A stretch of DNA of 55,751 nt, from assembly GCA_017467535.1 (NCBI GenBank), contig JAFUST010000088.1, positions 1 to 55,751 of the forward strand, in the 5' to 3' direction. This stretch comes from Prevotella sp. (lineage in GTDB: Bacteria > Bacteroidota > Bacteroidia > Bacteroidales > Bacteroidaceae). The translations under genes and the position numbers were made by a program. Of this stretch, positions 41,355 through 49,403 are shown in pieces; within the stretch, counting starts at the first letter, position 1; each line of letters opens with the position of its first letter. Below the pieces are notes generated by a model. That model was given only the letters and a program-made list of their open reading frames with translations. It did not search any database and was not told where the DNA came from.

Positions 41355-44300
41355 ATGAAGCGATTACTACTTTTTTTTGCATTAACGATTCTCAGTCTGT
41401 CATTCAGCAGCGTGTCCGCACAGGAGCGCCGCCCCATAGACAACCAGCACCCCATGTGGCTCATCCACATTGACGTCTGGAACTCTGCCGACCCGCAGAA
41501 GATTATCGACCTGATTCCTGCCGACATCAAGCCCTATGTGGTGATGAACCTTTCGTTGTCATGTCAGTACGACGAGGCAACAAAGATGTACCGCATGCCG
41601 CGCAATGCCGTTCGCACCTACAAGTCGTGGGCGTCGGTCTGTCAGTTGAACGATATGCGGTTCACCTGCCAGCCTGCCTCGGGCGGCCACACCCATATAC
41701 AGGACAGCGACCTGGAGACCTTCGAATATTTCTTCAAGACCTACCCCAACTTCCTCGGTTGGAACTATGCCGAGCAGTTCTGGGGCTTCAACGTGGCCAA
41801 CAACGAGAGTTCGATGACCGAGACCTCGCGCTGGGCTCTCTTTGCCAAACTGGTGGAGATGTCCCACAAGTATGGCGGTTTCCTCACCGTCAGTTGGTGC
41901 GGCGGCACCTATCACATGGGTACCAATCCCATTGCCGAGTTGAAACTCAACAAGGACTTCATGGCCGCCTGCCAGAAATATCCCGAGGCCATTCTCTTCC
42001 TCTATAAGTACACCCACGCCAGCAGTTTCTACAACAACGAGAGCGTCTGCTGGGGCCCCTTCGTGTCTGGACTCACCAAGAACTATGGTGTGCGCTACGA
42101 CAACTGCGGCTGGAACGACACTATGTCGAAGTTACTGGGTGAGAATCATGGAAAGAAATATCCCGGCTCAGCCGGCATCGGCACTGTGATGGAACAGACC
42201 TGCGTCAACGGCGGTGCCGTGTGGGACGGCCCGGAACTTATCTGGACCGAGGACTTCCAGAACCTCAGCAATTCGACCGTCGACGGCTACACTCGCCGCA
42301 ACTGGGGTACCTTCCCCAACTTCAAGGGCATCTGGCTCGACATGTGGCGCGAGATCATCAAGGGCAATATGTATATCCCCTCGCGCGAAGAGGTTGTCAA
42401 CAAGACAAAGATTGTCGTAATCAACGACCTGGGCAACGAATACAACGGCTACACGGCCTGGGATGACCTCTACAACGGCCTCTACCTGCAGACTGACCCC
42501 TTCAATCAGAAGAAAGAGGCACAATGGAACTACGGCCAGTGGTATAACAACCTGTGCTACTTCAAGTCCACGGGCCGCTATGGTGCTGTGCCCATCGTGA
42601 CAGGCCTCTACGACGATCTGGCAAAGAAGATTCCCGTACAGGTAAAACGCTCGAACTACACCTCACGCTGGGGCACACAGGCCAAGAAGGTGGCCGACTT
42701 CAACGAACAGTATCCAGAAGTGAGCACGGGCGACCTCTATGTGAATCGCTACCGCAACCAACTGGTCACCTATACCCCATACTCCTACCTGAACAGCAAG
42801 AAGAAGGCCTCGGCCGACGTGCCCCTGCAGTACAACACCTGTGAGTCCATGCACCTTGTTTGGGGCAAACTCTCCAGTGGCGTCATCCGCGAGTATGCCG
42901 ACCATATCGACTTCTATCTGAACAACTACCGCAGCGACTCCACAAGCATGCAGACCGACTCCATCATGATCTATGGCTCTACTGAGCAGCCCACCTTTAC
43001 CAGAACAAACCACACAACTGGCGCTACAGGGCAGTCTGTTTCACTCGTCGGCAACTACGATGCCGAGAATCATGCCTACAAGTTGGCCGTGAAGCACACG
43101 GGACCCGTATCCCTGACCATCAAGTGTGCAGGTGCAGCCACGGAGCGTCTCACCGACGTGCTCCCTGCCGAGGCCCTGCCCACACCCAAGCAGCCCGAAG
43201 CCTTCCGCGGCCCCTACATCATCGAGGCCGAGAACATGGACTACAAAGGTGGCATCAACGTGTCGCTCACCCACTCCGGCTGGTGGGCACAGGACATGAA
43301 AGACTTTGCCGCCATGGGCTATGTCACCACTGGCACCTCCTCATCGGCTGCCCTGCGCCATCAGTTGAAACTGGCAGAAGGCGGCGAGTATGACATCTGC
43401 GTGCGCTACTGCAACTCGTCGAAGGCAGGCAACATCACCACTACCGTCAATGGTACTGCCTCCACGATGGCTATCGAAAAGACCGACAAAAACGACTGGC
43501 GCATCGCCCGTGTGAAAGCCACCCTGAAGAGCGGCACCAACGACCTTGTGCTGACCAACACCGGCAGCATCAACATGATCATCGACCAGGTCATCTACGA
43601 GCCGACGGGCACCGAAGCCGAGAAGTTCCAGGTCACCGTCCGCGATGCCGAGCACGGAACCGTCACCCCGAGCACCACCGCTGCCGCCAAGGGCGAGACC
43701 GTCACGCTGACCATCCGCCCCGATGAGGGCTACGGCGTACGCGAACTGCGCGTGGTCAATTCCGTCTTCTTCACCCAGGGCTGGTACATCAATGTTCCCG
43801 AGGGTGCCGAAGAAGTCACCTTCACCATGCCCGATGACAACGTGACCATTCAGCCCGCCTTCTATGACAAGTCTGCCGTCTATGTGCTCGACTTCACGTC
43901 GGTGCTCAACGGCGGTATGCCCGAAGGCTGGCGCACCACCGACGGCAACGATGTACACGAGTACCCCAACACGTTCGGCTCCGGTTCACGCACCTTCGTC
44001 GGCTTCACCGGCTATCAGGGCAAGGCCCTCTACTGGCGCAACACCACTGCCGACTATGGTCGCCAGACTGACTATCCGCTCACGCTGGAGCCTGGACAAT
44101 ACAAGTTGACCTATGCCATGGCAGCCTGGAAGGGCTCACCGCAGTATAAGGCACGCATCATCAGCCCTGATAACAAACTGCTGGCCTCATCGGATGTCTA
44201 CACCGCTGCCCCCAACGCCAACGGCAACACCTCGGCCAACCTGACCACCACCGTCAAGCGCGAACTGAACTTCACGGTCACTCAGCGTGGCAACCACATC

Positions 44301-44522
44301 ATCAGTTTCTACAGGACGAGCAGCGGCTTCGATGAGTACCTCCTGCTGGAGTGCCGCGTCAACAATGTCACGCCCACTGCCATCTACGACCTGCAGGCAC
44401 CTGCCATACAGCGTCCTGCCGGCATCTATGATCCCTCCGGACGCCGGCTCAACGCACCGCGCCACGGCCTGAACATCATCGTCGATGCCGATGGCACCGC
44501 ACGCAAGGTGATGGTCCAATAG
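41355..44522 (+). CDS. GH98 family endo-glycanase with CBM35-like module and T9SS-like C-terminal tail
   Basis: A 1055-residue exported protein. Signal peptide ends near SSVSAQ. Residues ~25-340 form the GH98 barrel (HPMWLIHIDVWNSADPQKII, YVVMNLSLS, and the probable acid Glu140 in NYAEQFWGF), followed by the GH98 C-terminal domain (~345-600). A CBM35/CBM6-like module starts at ~612 (YIIEAENMDYKGG to MIIDQVIYEP, ~755). A short repeat of the InlB-B type (VTVRDAEHGTVTPSTT) and a beta-sandwich follow. The last ~45 residues (AGIYDPSGRRLNAPRHGLNI, then VDADGTARKVMVQ) resemble the C-terminal sorting tails of secreted Prevotella proteins. GH98 includes blood-group endo-beta-galactosidases and xylanases; the xylan neighbourhood favours xylanase. 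Confidence 0.87.
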   Translation: MKRLLLFFALTILSLSFSSVSAQERRPIDNQHPMWLIHIDVWNSADPQKIIDLIPADIKPYVVMNLSLSCQYDEATKMYRMPRNAVRTYKSWASVCQLNDMRFTCQPASGGHTHIQDSDLETFEYFFKTYPNFLGWNYAEQFWGFNVANNESSMTETSRWALFAKLVEMSHKYGGFLTVSWCGGTYHMGTNPIAELKLNKDFMAACQKYPEAILFLYKYTHASSFYNNESVCWGPFVSGLTKNYGVRYDNCGWNDTMSKLLGENHGKKYPGSAGIGTVMEQTCVNGGAVWDGPELIWTEDFQNLSNSTVDGYTRRNWGTFPNFKGIWLDMWREIIKGNMYIPSREEVVNKTKIVVINDLGNEYNGYTAWDDLYNGLYLQTDPFNQKKEAQWNYGQWYNNLCYFKSTGRYGAVPIVTGLYDDLAKKIPVQVKRSNYTSRWGTQAKKVADFNEQYPEVSTGDLYVNRYRNQLVTYTPYSYLNSKKKASADVPLQYNTCESMHLVWGKLSSGVIREYADHIDFYLNNYRSDSTSMQTDSIMIYGSTEQPTFTRTNHTTGATGQSVSLVGNYDAENHAYKLAVKHTGPVSLTIKCAGAATERLTDVLPAEALPTPKQPEAFRGPYIIEAENMDYKGGINVSLTHSGWWAQDMKDFAAMGYVTTGTSSSAALRHQLKLAEGGEYDICVRYCNSSKAGNITTTVNGTASTMAIEKTDKNDWRIARVKATLKSGTNDLVLTNTGSINMIIDQVIYEPTGTEAEKFQVTVRDAEHGTVTPSTTAAAKGETVTLTIRPDEGYGVRELRVVNSVFFTQGWYINVPEGAEEVTFTMPDDNVTIQPAFYDKSAVYVLDFTSVLNGGMPEGWRTTDGNDVHEYPNTFGSGSRTFVGFTGYQGKALYWRNTTADYGRQTDYPLTLEPGQYKLTYAMAAWKGSPQYKARIISPDNKLLASSDVYTAAPNANGNTSANLTTTVKRELNFTVTQRGNHIISFYRTSSGFDEYLLLECRVNNVTPTAIYDLQAPAIQRPAGIYDPSGRRLNAPRHGLNIIVDADGTARKVMVQ

Positions 44523-44546
44523 TCAGACACCCCACCACACCCCATA

Positions 44547-44593
44547 GTGACACCCGCTCGGAGAGACCTTTTCCTGAGCGGGTGTCACATTTT
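44547..44593 (+). terminator. Terminator after the GH98 gene
   Basis: A perfect 13-bp stem (GTGACACCCGCTC 44547-44559 with 44576-44588) and a 16-nt loop are followed by ATTTTTAT. It isolates the xylan locus from the prmC operon. Confidence 0.9.
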
Positions 44594-44604
44594 TATGTGA
44601 AATA

Positions 44605-44636
44605 TTTGGCTGTTTCCCGAAAAAACGCTACTTTTG
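44605..44636 (+). promoter_or_regulatory. Promoter of the prmC-recX-comF operon
   Basis: TTTG (44605-44608) and TACTTTTG (44629-44636) are exactly 20 nt apart. Only 4 nt separate the -7 box from the prmC ATG, so the mRNA probably starts at or next to the start codon (leaderless). Confidence 0.83.
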
Positions 44637-44640
44637 CATT

Positions 44641-45462
44641 ATGACATACCAAGCATTCTGGCGACCACTGACAGCGATCTACCCTGAGGGCGAGGCCCAA
44701 TGGATAGGGCGACTGGTCATGGAGATGGTCTACGGCCTGACGCAGAGCGACATTATTATGGGCCGCGTGGAGGCGTTGGACGAGTCCGTGCTACTGGCCA
44801 TCCAGCAGCGTCTGCTGAAGGGAGAGCCCGTGCAGTATGTGGTGGGCATGGCCGACTTTGGCGACCACCAGTTTCTGGTCAGCCCAGCAGTGCTCATCCC
44901 CCGCCCGGAGACGCTCTGGCTCTGCCGAGCCGTCAGCGAAGGCATCGGCATCATGCCGCAGGCCGTGCTCGACATCGGCACGGGCAGTGGTTGCATTGCC
45001 ATCACCATTGCACTCAGCAGGCCCACGGCGATGGTCACCGGCTGGGACATATCCAACGAGGCACTTGACCTGGCCCGCCGCAATGCCCTCAGGCTGGAAG
45101 CCAAGGTGGACTTCGAGCACCAGGATATGCTCTGTCCACCCGACGACCACAACACATGGAACGCCATCGTGAGCAACCCGCCCTACATCTGCCTGAAGGA
45201 GCAGGCCGCGATGGAGGCCAACGTACTGGAGCATGAGCCTCACCTGGCCCTCTTCGTGCCTGACGACGACCCGCTGCTCTACTACCGCAGCATCGCCCGC
45301 TATGCCATCCAGGCCCTGACCGCCGACGGTGCACTCTATCTGGAGATCAATCCGCTCTATGCCAGCCAGTTGGGTGACCTGTTGCTGGACACGGGGTTCA
45401 AGGAAGTAAAGATCTACCAGGACGACTACGGCAAAGACAGATACATCATAGCATGGAAATGA
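44641..45462 (+). CDS. prmC: Peptide chain release factor N5-glutamine methyltransferase
   Basis: PrmC (HemK) methylates the glutamine of the GGQ motif in release factors RF1 and RF2. The 273-residue product has the N-terminal helical domain (to ~80), the SAM-binding motif VLDIGTGSGCIAI and the catalytic NPPY motif in IVSNPPYICLKE. Length is normal. The ATG at 44641 lies right after the promoter -7 box; the next in-frame ATG would remove part of the N-terminal domain, so this start is preferred. recX overlaps its end. Confidence 0.96.
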   Translation: MTYQAFWRPLTAIYPEGEAQWIGRLVMEMVYGLTQSDIIMGRVEALDESVLLAIQQRLLKGEPVQYVVGMADFGDHQFLVSPAVLIPRPETLWLCRAVSEGIGIMPQAVLDIGTGSGCIAITIALSRPTAMVTGWDISNEALDLARRNALRLEAKVDFEHQDMLCPPDDHNTWNAIVSNPPYICLKEQAAMEANVLEHEPHLALFVPDDDPLLYYRSIARYAIQALTADGALYLEINPLYASQLGDLLLDTGFKEVKIYQDDYGKDRYIIAWK

Positions 45463-45941
45463 AGAAAGAGACAACCGCCCTGCAGGCCTACCAGAAACTA
45501 TCGGCCCTCTGCGCCCGCAGCGAGCACTGCCAGCAGGAGATGACAGACAAGATGCGGCAGTGGGGCGTCAGCGATGAAGACCAAGCCCAGGTCATGGCCC
45601 GCCTCATCAAGGAGAAGTACGTAGACGATGCACGCTTTGCCCGCGCTTTCGTCTACGACAAGATACGCTATAGCAAATGGGGCCGCCGCAAGGTGGAGCA
45701 GGCCCTCTGGCAGAAGCACATCGACGAGGCCATCGGCCGCGAAGTGCTCGACGGGGTGGACGACGAAGAGTACCTGCAGAACCTGCGCCCCATGCTCCGG
45801 CAGAAGCGGCGCAGCATCAAGGCCCAGAGCGAATACGAACGTACGATGAAACTCATCAAGTTCGCTCTGGGACGAGGCTTCACTATGGATCTGATCAAGC
45901 AGTGCATAGAGGTGGACGATGAAGACGAGTTTTCTGACTGA
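45459..45941 (+). CDS. recX: RecX family regulatory protein
   Basis: A small helical modulator of RecA filaments. About 160 residues with three RecX repeats (EKYVDDARFARAFVYDKIRYSKWGRR is the clearest region; key residues are the D-D-x-R-F-A and the K-W-G-R-R parts). Start chosen at ATG 45459, which overlaps the prmC stop as ATGA; ATG 45453 (two residues longer) is the alternative. The 3' end overlaps comF by 23 nt. Tight packing indicates a single prmC-recX-comF transcript. Confidence 0.9.
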   Translation: MKKETTALQAYQKLSALCARSEHCQQEMTDKMRQWGVSDEDQAQVMARLIKEKYVDDARFARAFVYDKIRYSKWGRRKVEQALWQKHIDEAIGREVLDGVDDEEYLQNLRPMLRQKRRSIKAQSEYERTMKLIKFALGRGFTMDLIKQCIEVDDEDEFSD

Positions 45942-46617
45942 CCTGTTCGACCTCATTGCGCCACGCTCGTGTGCCATCTGCGGCTGTCGGCTCTCGGCCG
46001 CCGAGTCAGTCATCTGCGGAGTCTGCCATCTCAGGATGCCGCTCACCGGTTTTGCCCAAAGCCCTCTCGACAACCCGATGACACGCCTCTTCTGGGGGCA
46101 GTTTCCCGTTGAGAAGGCGGCCGCCTACTTCTACTACCAGCCCCACTCCGACACCAGCCTGCTTGTCTACAACCTGAAATACCACAGCCAACCCCAGATT
46201 GGTGAGAACATGGGGCGACTATTTGCAGGCGAACTCAGCCGACAGGGTTTCTTCGAGGGTATTGACGCCATCATACCTGTACCCATCACTCGTCGTCGAC
46301 GCTGGCAGCGAGGCTACAACCAGAGTCTGGAGATTGCCCGCGGCATCAGCGAGGTGACTAGTCTGCCCATCCTCAAGAATGCCGTTCGTCGCACCCGGTT
46401 CGACCAGTCGCAGACCAAAAAGAAAGGCTGGCAACGACTGGAGAACGTGGCCGACGCGTTCCAACTGCGCCAGCCAGAGGCCATCAACGGCCGCCACCTG
46501 CTGCTGGTAGACGACATCGTCACCACCGGTGCCACCATCAGAGCCTGCGCCCTCGAACTCTGCAAAGCCGGCGACGTGCGCATCAGCGTCGTCTCACTCG
46601 GCTTCACCAAAAAGTAG
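45919..46617 (+). CDS. comF: ComF family phosphoribosyltransferase-like protein
   Basis: A 232-residue ComF/GntX-type protein. The N-terminal zinc-ribbon has C-x2-C pairs (CAICGCRLS and CGVCHLRMP). The phosphoribosyltransferase domain shows the PRPP loop LLVDDIVTTGATI and PVPITRRRRWQRGYNQS. ComF proteins assist DNA uptake in transformable bacteria; the biochemical role is still unclear. The last 17 codons (KAGDVRISVVSLGFTKK) and the DNA beyond them are duplicated 2.67 kb downstream at 49228-49377. Confidence 0.9.
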   Translation: MKTSFLTDLFDLIAPRSCAICGCRLSAAESVICGVCHLRMPLTGFAQSPLDNPMTRLFWGQFPVEKAAAYFYYQPHSDTSLLVYNLKYHSQPQIGENMGRLFAGELSRQGFFEGIDAIIPVPITRRRRWQRGYNQSLEIARGISEVTSLPILKNAVRRTRFDQSQTKKKGWQRLENVADAFQLRQPEAINGRHLLLVDDIVTTGATIRACALELCKAGDVRISVVSLGFTKK

Positions 46618-46702
46618 GCTTTTAACCATCACACCACTAATAATTAGTGATGCGGCAGCAAATTTTTCACTCTTCACTCTTCACTTTTTTTTGTACCTTT
46701 GC
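46560..46702 (+). repeat. Direct repeat, copy A (comF 3' end plus promoter)
   Basis: These 143 bp contain the comF tail, its stop, an A/T-rich palindrome (CTAATAATTAG), a TCTTCAC-type tandem repeat and the -7 box TACCTTTG at 46694-46701. Copy B (49228-49377) matches with two base differences and one extra 7-bp repeat unit. The pair bounds the inserted fimbrillin cassette. Confidence 0.96.
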
Positions 46703-46897
46703 CCGTCTCTTTGCCGCCTACTATTCGATGACACCGTCGGAGTACAGAAAGGCGGCGAAACTGTCGTAATAACCAATGGCGAAGATGACAAAATGGCGCA
46801 TCCTCGCCCGCATTTCGCATATTTAGCGCCCTAAACGATATGCAATTCAAAATAAATTCGTACCTTTGTCGCCGTAATCATCAAATATGACAGCATT
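46703..46897. other. Intergenic region at the left end of the inserted cassette
   Basis: About 195 bp with no gene I can support. It holds a second promoter-like box, TACCTTTG at 46861-46868, 29 nt before the small gene that follows. No -33 TTTG and no transposase remnant are visible. Confidence 0.6.
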
Positions 46898-47077
46898 ATG
46901 AGTGAGAAACAGAAACAAGTGGAGAAGGAGCGCAGGGGCGTACTCGAACTGCTGCTCCAGAAGAACGGACTGAAGCGTAGGGGACTCGTAGACTTCCTGC
47001 TCGGCGTGTGGATGGCCGGCAAAGTGGACGATCTCACAGAAGAAGAAAAGGCACAATTCCCCAATCTGGCTTTCTGA
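46898..47077 (+). CDS. Small hypothetical protein, 59 residues
   Basis: ATG at 46898 opens a 59-codon frame, 29 nt after a TACCTTTG box at 46861-46868, a spacing equal to that of other genes here. The product is basic at the N-terminus (MSEKQKQVEKERRGVLELLL) and ends acidic (DDLTEEEKAQFPNLAF); it looks helical with a possible short helix-turn-helix or coiled coil. A 4-codon frame ending in TGA overlaps its start. No family recognised. It lies in the inserted cassette. Confidence 0.6.
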   Translation: MSEKQKQVEKERRGVLELLLQKNGLKRRGLVDFLLGVWMAGKVDDLTEEEKAQFPNLAF

Positions 47078-47202
47078 ACGATGACGAAACGAGCCCTTTC
47101 TTTCAATCCCAATCACATCTTCGTGGATACCCCAGTGAGGCCCTGATTCCCCCCAGCGCTATGCAGAAAGTGTGTGAGACGATAGCATTATTTAACGCGG
47201 AA

Positions 47203-47264
47203 GGGCAGTGCAAGCCGAGTGCAGAGCGGAGCTTGCTCCAGCTTTGCCGAGGCGCAGCCTGCCC
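47203..47264. repeat. Palindromic GC-rich repeat in the cassette
   Basis: A 62-bp imperfect palindrome with outer arms GGGCAG/CTGCCC and a central hairpin GGAGCTTGCTCC. It has the look of a dispersed Bacteroidetes intergenic repeat. The rest of the 47078-47483 gap holds short hairpins (CGCGCAGACGCGCG near 47358) but no supported gene. Confidence 0.6.
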
Positions 47265-47483
47265 TCGCCCGACAGGGCAATATTTGGCAGTGTCAGATAT
47301 TCCTATAAACACACACACAATTAGCGCTACTGGCGTACAATACATTGTTAATATCCGCGCAGACGCGCGTAAATATACGGCTTTCCGTGCATTCGTGCAA
47401 GGGAAGCCGATGTGTTTTTTCGACCCCTCTCGCAAGAGAACCATTCTTTCCACTGAACAACAACCATCAAAACCGATAAGCGT

Positions 47484-47621
47484 ATGAAGACAGAACAGAG
47501 ACGAAAGTACGAGCGGCCCACGATGAGGGTCGTGGAACTGCAGCACCGCACGATGATTCTGGCGGGAAGCGGAGGAGCAGACGCAACGATGAACGTAACC
47601 TATGATGAGGAGGACATCTAA
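47484..47621 (+). CDS. Small protein of 45 residues preceding the fimbrillin gene
   Basis: A 45-codon frame (starts MKTEQRRKYERPTMRVVELQ) that ends one nucleotide before the fimbrillin ATG. The pattern K-Y-x-x-P-T-M-x-V-V-E-L followed by an MILAGS segment and an acidic end (YDEEDI) recurs, from memory, in many short Prevotella/Bacteroides proteins next to surface-protein genes. No function is known to me. The last codons contain AGGAGG, which may act as ribosome-binding site for the fimbrillin gene. Confidence 0.65.
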   Translation: MKTEQRRKYERPTMRVVELQHRTMILAGSGGADATMNVTYDEEDI

Positions 47622-47622
47622 G

Positions 47623-48945
47623 ATGATGAAACGGACGATGAAAGCGGGCTGGCTGGTCGTGGCCGCAGCCCTGATGATAGGAATGACCGCGTGTTCGACG
47701 GACGACAACTTGACGGAGGAACCGACGGCGACGCATGGCGTGCAGGTGACGGTGAGCGCAGGACTCGACAACGGCGACGGGAATACGACGCGTGCCGACG
47801 TGGACTATGACGCGACGGCAAAGACGCGCACGCTGAAGTTCACCACGGGCGACAGGCTGTATGTATATCGACGAATAGCAGGTGAAAGTGTTGTTTATTT
47901 GAAAGGCATCCTCACGATGGACGGCGAGCCGACGAACGGCGGACTAAGCGCCACGTTCAGCGGTACGATAAAGGCCTACGACACTTCTTGGACTGAAATC
48001 GCCAACTACGACTACGCAGCGCTCGGCGACGTGCTCACTGGCACCGAGGCCACTCTCTTACCGTCGGGCGCGGCGACGGGATGCTTCGACGAAACGAAAT
48101 ATGGCAACAATGCGATTTACGAGCCAGCATACTGCATCGCCCCCGACGTGAACACGCTGATGAAGACGGCGCTATGGCTCACAAACTCGTACAACGGCAC
48201 GGGCTATACACTGACCAAGCAGTACCCAATCCTGAACTGCGCTGTCGGCACACTTTCACCAAACATCGAGTACGCTGTCAAACTCAGGTTCGCTCCAAGC
48301 CAAAGTAATTACGAGGCCAATAGTGGTATTGATGAATACATCTACACTCCGACGGTAAGAACTGACGGTATGGGCAACGTCCGATTTGCCATCAGCGCGA
48401 AAAACAACAACCTAATCGCGAACAAATACTGGGTGCTGCAACTCATCGGCGGCGGGCAGACGAAGGATTACGTCATCGGGCAGAAGCAGTTCGCGGCGAA
48501 GGTGTACAACCTGACACGCGAAATCTATTTCCCCTATCAGCAGGCCGGGTCGGAGGATTATATCACCACAACCTTCGGCTACAATGAATCGACGTGGAGC
48601 CAGCAGACGGAATTCGGCCTGCTGAAGTTCAAATACACACTTAGCACCTCGCCTGGGCAGGGAATAGCATTAGCACCAATAAGTACCGTCACCATCAACG
48701 ACGGCGACGGCCACACCTACACCGTCACCGACACGAGGGACAACGGCTACAGTAGTACCCTCGGCTTCGACACCAACTTCCAGTTCTACGTCGGCATCTG
48801 GCCCATCAGTGGCAAGACGCTCACCATCACCTACGACCCGCACAACAGCCAATACACCTACGTCGGCACCGTCGCTAACGTAACGCTGGCGGGTGGCAGC
48901 GTCCTCGACCTCGGCACCGTAGAACTGGTGAAGACAAAGAATTAA
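47623..48945 (+). CDS. Fimbrillin-family lipoprotein (Mfa-like)
   Basis: A 440-residue surface lipoprotein. Signal MMKRTMKAGWLVVAAALMIG with lipobox MTAC, then STDDNLTEE. The first module (~50-210) has the fimbrillin/Mfa_like look: TLKFTTGDRLYVYRR, LSATFSGTI and GVQVTVSAGLDNGDG. The second half contains two beta-sandwich segments (TVTINDGDGHTYTVTDT, LTITYDPHNSQYTYVG). Such proteins build fimbriae or act as surface adhesins. Start chosen at 47623, just after the small upstream gene; ATG 47602 is in frame but overlaps that gene. It is the main cargo of the inserted cassette. Confidence 0.85.
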   Translation: MMKRTMKAGWLVVAAALMIGMTACSTDDNLTEEPTATHGVQVTVSAGLDNGDGNTTRADVDYDATAKTRTLKFTTGDRLYVYRRIAGESVVYLKGILTMDGEPTNGGLSATFSGTIKAYDTSWTEIANYDYAALGDVLTGTEATLLPSGAATGCFDETKYGNNAIYEPAYCIAPDVNTLMKTALWLTNSYNGTGYTLTKQYPILNCAVGTLSPNIEYAVKLRFAPSQSNYEANSGIDEYIYTPTVRTDGMGNVRFAISAKNNNLIANKYWVLQLIGGGQTKDYVIGQKQFAAKVYNLTREIYFPYQQAGSEDYITTTFGYNESTWSQQTEFGLLKFKYTLSTSPGQGIALAPISTVTINDGDGHTYTVTDTRDNGYSSTLGFDTNFQFYVGIWPISGKTLTITYDPHNSQYTYVGTVANVTLAGGSVLDLGTVELVKTKN

Positions 48946-48996
48946 ACCGACGAGAATATGAACCCCAAGTCGAACCATAAGGACTCGCGCCCTCCG

Positions 48997-49122
48997 CCAG
49001 GCGGCGGTGCTGCGCGGAAGCAGGAGAGACACAGTACGCTCAGCGATGCTACTGCGCAGAGGCAGAGCAGCCTCTGAACCCTCAGCGGTGCTACTGCGCG
49101 GCAACAAGAGGTCGTCTGACGG
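48997..49122 (+). repeat. Three imperfect 42-bp tandem repeats downstream of the fimbrillin gene
   Basis: Units at 49039-49080 and 49081-49122 are clear 42-bp copies beginning CTCAGCG; a first, degenerate unit precedes them. Forty-two bases equal 14 codons, and in one frame the units read as Arg/Ser-rich 14-mers (MLLRRGRAASEPSA, VLLRGNKRSSDGSA). Whether the frame is translated is unclear. Confidence 0.7.
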
Positions 49123-49171
49123 CTCAGCGGACAAAAACATGAGTAATAACCGATATAAACAAACAGAATTT

Positions 49172-49285
49172 ATGGCAAACAAGAATCTGACAACAAACTA
49201 TCTGTCGCGCCAGTCGAACCACGGACGCTGCAAAGCCGGCGACGTGCGCATCAGCGTCGTCTCGCTCGGCTTCACCAAAAAGTAG
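49172..49285 (+). pseudogene. Truncated gene start fused in frame to the duplicated comF tail
   Basis: ATG at 49172 opens MANKNLTTNYLSRQSNHGR, which then runs without a stop into the duplicated comF end CKAGDVRISVVSLGFTKK. The junction is at 49228, where copy B of the direct repeat begins. The first 19 codons therefore look like the start of a foreign gene cut off by recombination; the rest is comF debris. Not expected to be functional. Confidence 0.7.
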
Positions 49286-49377
49286 GCTTTTAACCATCAC
49301 ACCACTAATAATTAGTGATGCGGCAGCAATTTTTTCACTCTTCACTCTTCACTCTTCACTTTTTTTTGTACCTTTGC
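49228..49377 (+). repeat. Direct repeat, copy B (comF tail plus pyrE promoter)
   Basis: 150 bp nearly identical to 46560-46702. It carries one more TCTTCAC-type unit than copy A and two base changes. It supplies the promoter for pyrE. Confidence 0.96.
49369..49376 (+). promoter_or_regulatory. pyrE promoter -7 box
   Basis: TACCTTTG, 27 nt before the pyrE ATG at 49404, inside direct repeat B. A twin lies in copy A at 46694-46701. Confidence 0.8.
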
Positions 49378-49403
49378 ACGCTGAAACTGCAAACAACATA
49401 CAA

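Noticed and set aside
48997-49122. CRISPR array
   Set aside because: The 42-bp units are directly adjacent without unique spacers, and no cas gene is present.
46560-49377. Direct repeats as insertion-sequence target duplications
   Set aside because: 143-150 bp is far longer than any transposase duplication, and there is no transposase gene or terminal inverted repeat in the cassette.
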